Positions 59,353-64,000 of a stretch of DNA of 64,000 nucleotides are shown here, piece after piece. Positions within the stretch are counted from its first letter, which is position 1. Every line of letters begins with the position of its first letter. This DNA comes from Phascolarctobacterium_A succinatutens_B (lineage in GTDB: Bacteria > Bacillota > Negativicutes > Acidaminococcales > Acidaminococcaceae): the NCBI RefSeq assembly GCF_958453765.1, contig NZ_CAUDZA010000008.1:10218-74217 (forward strand), read 5' to 3'. Made by a program: the position numbers and the translations under genes. The notes beneath the pieces were generated by a model that saw nothing but the letters and a program-made list of their open reading frames with translations, ran no database searches and was not told where the DNA came from.

Positions 59353-60816
59353 ATGGAATTTGTAAAATCTGCTGATGTAGTCGTTATTGGTGGCGGCATT
59401 GTAGGTACTGCTGTATTGCGCGAGCTTTCCAAGTATGACCTGAAATGCGTTCTGCTGGAAAAAGAGCCGGACATCGCTATCGGCACTACTAAAGCTAACA
59501 GTGCAATTCTTCATGCTGGCTTTGACGCTCCTACCGGCAGTCTCAAAGCTATTACCAACGTTCGTGGCAACGCTCTGTACCACGAGCTGCAAAACGAACT
59601 GGACCTGGATATTAAATGGACCGGTTCCCTGGTTGCTGCAACCACCGACGAGGAAATGCAGACTCTGCAGGAGCTGCTGCAACGCGGTAAAAAGAACGGC
59701 GTTGAAGGCCTGCAAATCCTGTCTAAAGAAGAAGTTCTTGAGCAGGAGCCTAACCTGACCACTGTCAAGGGTGCTCTGTGGGCTCCGAGTGCCGGCGTAT
59801 GCTGGCCGTTCGGTGCTGCTATTGCTTTCGCTCAATGCGCTGTACAAAACGGTGCAGAAGTTATCCGCGACTGCAAGGTACTGGGCTTCGTTAAGGAAGA
59901 CGGCAAAATTACCGGTGTAGAAACCAATAAAGGCACTATTGCTGCTAAATATGTGGTTAATGCTGCCGGTGTTTATGCTGACGAAATCGCTAAGCTGGCC
60001 GGTGATGATACCTTTACCATCACTCCGCGTAAGGGCGAATATATTCTGTTTGATAAGACTGCCTGCAGCAGTCTGGTTTACGGCGTGGTATTCCCCACCC
60101 CGACCAAAAAATCCAAAGGTATTCTGGTTTGCACTACTACCCACGGCAACACCTTCATCGGTCCTAACGCTAATGAGCAGGATTCCAAAGAAGATAAGGC
60201 TGTTACCACTGCCGGCATGAATGAAATCATTGCTTCTGCCAAGAAGCTGATTCCGAACCTGCCGATGGGCGCAGCTATTACCGAATTTGCTGGCCTGCGT
60301 GCCGTTTCCAGCACCGGTGACTTCGTACTCGGTCCTTCCGAAAAGGTTGAAGGCCTGTACAATGCTGCCGGTATGCAATCTCCCGGTCTGACCGCAGCTC
60401 CTGCTGTTGGTGAGCTGATTGCCAATGAAATTGCCCGTGTAAGCGGCGCTGCCAAGAAGGCTAACTTCAAGGCTGCTCTGCCGAAGCATAAAGCATTCAA
60501 CTATATGACTGCTGATGAAAAGGTTGCCAAGATTGCCGAAGACAATCTGTACGGCCGCGTAATCTGCCGTTGCGAAACTGTTACCGAGGGCGAAATTGTA
60601 GAAGCAATCAATTCTCCTGTAGGCGCACGCACTGTTGACGGTGTAAAACGCCGTACTCGTGCAGGCATGGGCCGTTGCCAGGGTGGCTTCTGCGGTCCGC
60701 GTGTTACCCAGATTCTGGCACGCGAGCTGAACATTTCTGTTCCTGAAGTATTAAAAGAACGTACTGATTCCAATATGTTCTACGAAAAATATTCTGCAGA
60801 TGGCGGGGAGGAATAA
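59353..60816 (+). CDS. FAD-dependent oxidoreductase, GlpA-like, with C-terminal [2Fe-2S] domain
   Basis: 487 aa from the ATG at 59353, seven bases after AAGGAAG; an in-frame start 13 codons earlier has no site. FAD-binding VVVIGGGIVGTAVLREL at the N-terminus, DAO-type fold, TTHGNTFIGPN and LRAVSSTGDFVLG. The last about 95 residues are a BFD-like iron-sulfur domain with CRCETVTEGEI and GRCQGGFCGPRV. Together with the next two genes it forms the three-gene cluster seen in anaerobes and assigned to glycerol-3-phosphate oxidation. Electron acceptor unknown. Confidence 0.88.
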   Translation: MEFVKSADVVVIGGGIVGTAVLRELSKYDLKCVLLEKEPDIAIGTTKANSAILHAGFDAPTGSLKAITNVRGNALYHELQNELDLDIKWTGSLVAATTDEEMQTLQELLQRGKKNGVEGLQILSKEEVLEQEPNLTTVKGALWAPSAGVCWPFGAAIAFAQCAVQNGAEVIRDCKVLGFVKEDGKITGVETNKGTIAAKYVVNAAGVYADEIAKLAGDDTFTITPRKGEYILFDKTACSSLVYGVVFPTPTKKSKGILVCTTTHGNTFIGPNANEQDSKEDKAVTTAGMNEIIASAKKLIPNLPMGAAITEFAGLRAVSSTGDFVLGPSEKVEGLYNAAGMQSPGLTAAPAVGELIANEIARVSGAAKKANFKAALPKHKAFNYMTADEKVAKIAEDNLYGRVICRCETVTEGEIVEAINSPVGARTVDGVKRRTRAGMGRCQGGFCGPRVTQILARELNISVPEVLKERTDSNMFYEKYSADGGEE

Positions 60817-60818
60817 TA

Positions 60819-62087
60819 ATGAACCAATTATATGATGTAATTATTGTTGGCGGTGGCCCTGCCGGTCTGTCTGCTGCTTATAGCGCATGGCAGAATGGTG
60901 CTAAAAAAATCGTTGTTATCGAGCGTGACCGCGAACTCGGCGGTATCCTGCAACAGTGCATTCACAATGGCTTCGGTCTGCATCACTTCAAGGAAGAGCT
61001 GACCGGTCCCGGCTATGCACATCGCTGCATCGAGCTCGTTGCTGATAAACCTGAAATCGAAACCCTGGTTGATACCATGGTATTAGATGTACAAAACAAT
61101 AAAACTGTTATTGCTGTTAATCCGGAAAAAGGTCTGCTGAAGCTGGAAGGCAAAACTGTTATCCTGACCATGGGCTGCCGTGAGCGTACCCGTGGCGCTA
61201 TCCGTATTCCGGGCGAGCGTCCGGCTGGCGTTTTCACTGCCGGTGCTGCTCAGCGCATGGTTAATATGGAAGGCTATCTGCCGGGTCACAAAATTGTTAT
61301 CCTCGGCAGTGGCGATATCGGCCTGATTATGGCCCGTCGTATGAGCCTGGAAGGCTGCAAGGTTCAGGCTTGCCTGGAAATCTGCCCCTTCTCCAACGGT
61401 CTTACCCGTAATATCGTTCAATGCCTGAACGACTATGATATTCCTCTGTACCTCTCCCACACCATCGTTGCTATTCATGGTGAAGAGCGCGTAACCGGTA
61501 TCACCGTTGCTAAGGTTGACGAGCGCATGACTCCGATTCCGGGTACCGAATTTGATATCGAGTGCGATACCGTACTGTTGTCTGTAGGTCTGATTCCCGA
61601 AAACGAGCTGTCCCGCGGCCTGGATCTGGAAATGAACCCGCTGACTAATGGTCCGGTTGTTGACCAGCATCGTGAAACCAGCTTAGACGGTTTCTTTGCT
61701 GCCGGCAACGTAGTACACGTACATGACCTGGTTGACTTCGTATCCGAAGAAGCTGAAATTGCAGGCAAATATGCTGCTCTGAAGGCTCAGGAGAAAATGG
61801 CAACTGAAAACCGTACCGTAACCGTGAAGGCTATTGACGGCGTACGTACCTGCGTACCGCAGAAGCTGACCATGCCTGCAGAAATTCCTGCTGACGAGAA
61901 GGTTAAGCTGTTCATGCGTGTTGCTGCACCGCACCGCAAAGTTAAGCTGGAGGTTAAGAGCGGTGATAACGTTCTGTTGAGCCGTCCTCTGCCCGTAGCA
62001 AAGCCCAGTGAAATGATTGCCGTAGAAATTCCGGCTGCCAAATTTGCCCAGATCGGTGACGAAGTTACCGTAGGTCTGGTGCTGTAA
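60819..62087 (+). CDS. FAD/NAD-dependent oxidoreductase subunit
   Basis: 422 aa. FAD motif VIIVGGGPAGLSAAYSA, then a second Rossmann motif VILGSGDIGLIMARRM for NAD(P) or a second nucleotide, and the ATG-type motif TMGCRERTRGA. The C-terminal 80 residues form a small barrel. It starts two bases after the previous gene and is translated in concert. It likely passes electrons between the GlpA-like subunit and NAD or a quinone, by analogy with Thermotoga-type clusters. Confidence 0.87.
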   Translation: MNQLYDVIIVGGGPAGLSAAYSAWQNGAKKIVVIERDRELGGILQQCIHNGFGLHHFKEELTGPGYAHRCIELVADKPEIETLVDTMVLDVQNNKTVIAVNPEKGLLKLEGKTVILTMGCRERTRGAIRIPGERPAGVFTAGAAQRMVNMEGYLPGHKIVILGSGDIGLIMARRMSLEGCKVQACLEICPFSNGLTRNIVQCLNDYDIPLYLSHTIVAIHGEERVTGITVAKVDERMTPIPGTEFDIECDTVLLSVGLIPENELSRGLDLEMNPLTNGPVVDQHRETSLDGFFAAGNVVHVHDLVDFVSEEAEIAGKYAALKAQEKMATENRTVTVKAIDGVRTCVPQKLTMPAEIPADEKVKLFMRVAAPHRKVKLEVKSGDNVLLSRPLPVAKPSEMIAVEIPAAKFAQIGDEVTVGLVL

Positions 62088-62099
62088 GGAGGGTATAAA

Positions 62100-62462
62100 A
62101 TGGCTGTTGAAACTCGTGTTATGAACTGCATTATGTGCCCTATGGGCTGCGAGATGACTGTTACCATTGAAAATGGTGCAGTTACCAATGTTACCGGCAA
62201 CACCTGCCCGCGTGGCGCTAAATATGCTAACGATGAAGTTACTGCTCCGAAGCGCATGCTGACCTCTACCGTTGCTGTAGAAGGCGGTATGCTGCCTTTG
62301 CTGCCTGTAGTATCCGCTAACGTACTGCCGAAGGAACGTATCATGGACTGCGCACGCTTCCTGCGCACCGTAAAGGTTACCGCTCCGATTAAAACCGGTG
62401 ACGTTGTAGTTAAGGATATTCTCGGCCTTGGTGTAGATATTATCGCCAGCCGTGATATGTAA
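62100..62462 (+). CDS. DUF1667 protein, iron-sulfur partner of the flavoproteins
   Basis: 120 aa, the usual DUF1667 size. Four N-terminal cysteines in CIMCPMGC and NTCPRGAKYA form a likely metal or cluster site. Members are nearly always linked to the two preceding flavoprotein genes, as here (12-base gap, AAGGAGG). Function inferred only from this link. Last gene of the operon. Confidence 0.88.
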   Translation: MAVETRVMNCIMCPMGCEMTVTIENGAVTNVTGNTCPRGAKYANDEVTAPKRMLTSTVAVEGGMLPLLPVVSANVLPKERIMDCARFLRTVKVTAPIKTGDVVVKDILGLGVDIIASRDM

Positions 62463-62507
62463 TCAGCTGAGGATTCTTCTGTTACATATAATATATAGTA
62501 AAAATTG

Positions 62508-62558
62508 AAAGAGCTGCAGTTGCACTACCTTGTGTAGTGTGAAACTGCAGCTCTTTTT
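62508..62558 (+). terminator. Terminator of the flavoprotein operon
   Basis: AAAGAGCTGCAGTT, a stem-bearing loop, AACTGCAGCTCTTT, then TT. Confidence 0.85.
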
Positions 62559-62593
62559 GTGTATGAGTAATGAGTATGAAAGGAGTATGTTAA

Positions 62594-62866
62594 TCAGGTG
62601 TTTTTGGCAATTACCGCACCGAGTACAGCGCCGATGATAAAGCTGGTGGTAGCTTTCTTGTTGCTGTCCTTTTTCGTTACGTAGTTATCATCCTTATGAC
62701 GCTTGTCGTAGCGGTCATGTCTGTCATAGCGGTCTGAATGACGCGGTGGCGGAGCATCGTGCCTTTCGTGAGCGGATGCTACGCTTGCCAGCGGCAGAGA
62801 AAGCACCATGGCAGCCATAGCAATTGCTGTGGTTTTCTTCATATACCTGGTTAATGTTGTCATCAT
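62594..62866 (-). CDS. Small secreted His/Asp/Arg-rich protein
   Basis: 90 aa from the ATG at 62866, six bases after AAGGTG. A signal peptide ends after VASA (about residue 32). The short mature region is strongly hydrophilic with a repeated DRHDRYD pattern (HSDRYDRHDRYDKRHKDD), then a C-terminal hydrophobic segment (FIIGAVLGAVIA) that could anchor it. The histidine/aspartate repeats suggest metal binding. Unknown function. Confidence 0.7.
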   Translation of the reverse strand: MMTTLTRYMKKTTAIAMAAMVLSLPLASVASAHERHDAPPPRHSDRYDRHDRYDKRHKDDNYVTKKDSNKKATTSFIIGAVLGAVIAKNT

Positions 62867-63128
62867 ATTTGGCACCTTCTTTCTTAAAGTGGTTGTTTAC
62901 CTTTGTTGCTTTTATTATAAAGGCAGTATATGGCGAAATTATGACGATTTTGTCTGATTTACAAAAATTAAGCAGAAAAAATTGTAAAGACTTTAGCATT
63001 TTACTTATTTGGATATAAAAAAAGTGCTTTTTTTACTTGGTTAATACGCAAACAGAAAATTTTAGGTTATTATAATAGTAGTTATTAATCAACCCCCTTC
63101 CCCGTCAGTCGGCAAAGGAGGCTGTAGC

Positions 63129-63983
63129 ATGAAGGCTGTTACCTATCTGAAACAATTTCTTTCCCTGAAGTCCCTGTGCCTGATTATAGGCGGCTCGCTG
63201 GTATATTCCATCGGCTTTAATATGTTCATTTTGCCATGTAATCTTTATAATGGAGGTTTTTTAGGGATAGCACAGCTGCTGGGATATTTTATGAGAAACG
63301 TCCTGGGACTGAGCTTTGTTACCGATAACTATATCGGCATTATCTATTTTCTCCTGAATATACCCTTGATGCTGCTGGCTATACGCAAGTTCGGCAAGGA
63401 TTTTTTAGTAAAATCTGCTGTCTGCATCACAAGCTACAGCGTATTGCTGAGTCTTGTGCCTGTTGCGGAATATAATTATCTGCCTGATACGATTACGGCT
63501 TGTCTGGCAGGCGGTATTCTGTGCGGCCTGGGATGCGGTATGACGCTGATGAGCAAGGGCAGCGGCGGCGGTGAGGGCATTTTGGGACTGCTGCTGATGC
63601 ACCGGTATCACAATATGAGTGTAGGCAAGGTCTTCAATATTATTAATATCTTTGTCTTTGGCAGCTGTATTCTATTATATGATGTAGCTGCGGCAGTCTA
63701 CTCCATCTTCTTTGCTGTGATTACTTCCGTTGTTCTGGATAAGGCTTATCTACCCAGTATTACGGTAACGATGATAGTAATTACTAAAATAGATTTGGTA
63801 GAAGAGGTTATTTTTGCTGCTGTGCATCGCGGTGTAACTAAAATTAAGGGCATAGGTGCCTATAGCGGTGAGAATACCAATGTGCTTTTGACAGTTGTTT
63901 CTAAGGTTGAATCGATGAAATTACGTCATTTGCTTGAAGAATGTGGGTTCTATAATAAGTGTTGGGGTATTGACTTGGATTAA
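63129..63983 (+). CDS. YitT-family membrane protein (DUF161 plus DUF2179)
   Basis: 284 aa, complete in the window. About five N-terminal helices (GGSLVYSIGFNMFILPCNL, LYNGGFLGIAQLL) and the glycine-rich SKGSGGGEGILGLL motif of the family, then the cytosolic DUF2179 domain (about 195-284; GVTKIKGIGAYSGEN, VVSKVES). Transport substrate unknown in the family. AAAGGAGG nine bases before the ATG. The terminator stem begins inside the last codons. Confidence 0.9.
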   Translation: MKAVTYLKQFLSLKSLCLIIGGSLVYSIGFNMFILPCNLYNGGFLGIAQLLGYFMRNVLGLSFVTDNYIGIIYFLLNIPLMLLAIRKFGKDFLVKSAVCITSYSVLLSLVPVAEYNYLPDTITACLAGGILCGLGCGMTLMSKGSGGGEGILGLLLMHRYHNMSVGKVFNIINIFVFGSCILLYDVAAAVYSIFFAVITSVVLDKAYLPSITVTMIVITKIDLVEEVIFAAVHRGVTKIKGIGAYSGENTNVLLTVVSKVESMKLRHLLEECGFYNKCWGIDLD

Positions 63984-64000
63984 GTCAATACCCCAACACT
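63958..64000 (+). terminator. Terminator hairpin overlapping the YitT stop codon
   Basis: A 19-bp perfect stem AGTGTTGGGGTATTGACTT with its complement, five-base loop containing the stop region. The window ends at the last base of the stem, so the T-run cannot be seen. Confidence 0.7.

Noticed and set aside
58879..60489. Minus-strand frame of 536 codons opposite the PAP2 and flavoprotein genes
   Set aside because: Antisense to two recognisable genes; its composition follows from the biased codon use of the real gene.
1..64000. tRNA or rRNA genes
   Set aside because: No cloverleaf or rRNA signature was noticed on either strand.

Overview
The window looks like a chromosomal oriC region from a diderm Firmicute of the class Negativicutes, possibly an Acidaminococcaceae/Phascolarctobacterium-like gut anaerobe (inference; no search was run). 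Two features point there. A Firmicutes-type origin block (noc, rsmG, mnmG, mnmE, jag, yidC, yidD, rnpA, rpmH, dnaA, dnaN, yaaA, recF, DUF721, remB, gyrB, gyrA) sits beside outer-membrane proteins that monoderms lack: an SLH-domain porin and a classical autotransporter. Around dnaA, coding switches from mostly minus (left) to mostly plus (right), as expected of a bidirectional origin. The dnaA-dnaN spacer holds four clear DnaA boxes.

Layout. 1-14.7 kb: a membrane-bound LuxR-type regulator, then a long minus-strand run of secreted proteins and lipoproteins: a UshA-like 5'-nucleotidase, a secreted nucleoside hydrolase, and a locally duplicated family of exported proteins of unknown function, ending with the SLH porin. 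14.7-25.2 kb: tandem intergenic repeats, a CIRCE-controlled hsp20, sstT, a PHP phosphoesterase, purC, a stretch with two candidate small RNAs, a TetR regulator, a flavin reductase-like protein, and gatCAB. 25.2-31.2 kb: two small paralogous envelope proteins, the autotransporter and a zinc-ribbon protein. 31.2-52.8 kb: the oriC block, with two perfect parS sites, ending in a MATE exporter. 52.8-64 kb: an M20 amidohydrolase, a MalY-type lyase, an internally deleted trans-sulfuration enzyme, an orphan T-box leader, a low-GC orphan gene, a PAP2 phosphatase, a three-gene flavoprotein/DUF1667 operon and a YitT permease.

Main finding. Eight promoters share one 29-bp imperfect dyad (CCTACCCGAAA-N6-TTTCGGGTRGGG). 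In all eight, exactly 20 nt separate the dyad from a TANNNT-type -10 hexamer, so the dyad is centred near -47 and its last bases fill the -35 position. The promoters serve the 5'-nucleotidase/lipoprotein operon, a secreted protein, two paralogous lipoprotein-type operons (one with the nucleoside hydrolase), the SLH porin, the paired small envelope proteins, the autotransporter and the zinc-ribbon protein. This looks like a previously unrecognised envelope/nucleotide-scavenging regulon with one dedicated transcription factor; that factor is not identified from sequence.

Other points of note: an in-frame internal deletion in a PLP enzyme, a T-box with no target gene, a parS site inside a 46-bp palindromic terminator beside a noc gene with Noc-type specificity residues, isoleucine at the GyrA quinolone-resistance position, and short elements inserted within intergenic repeats.
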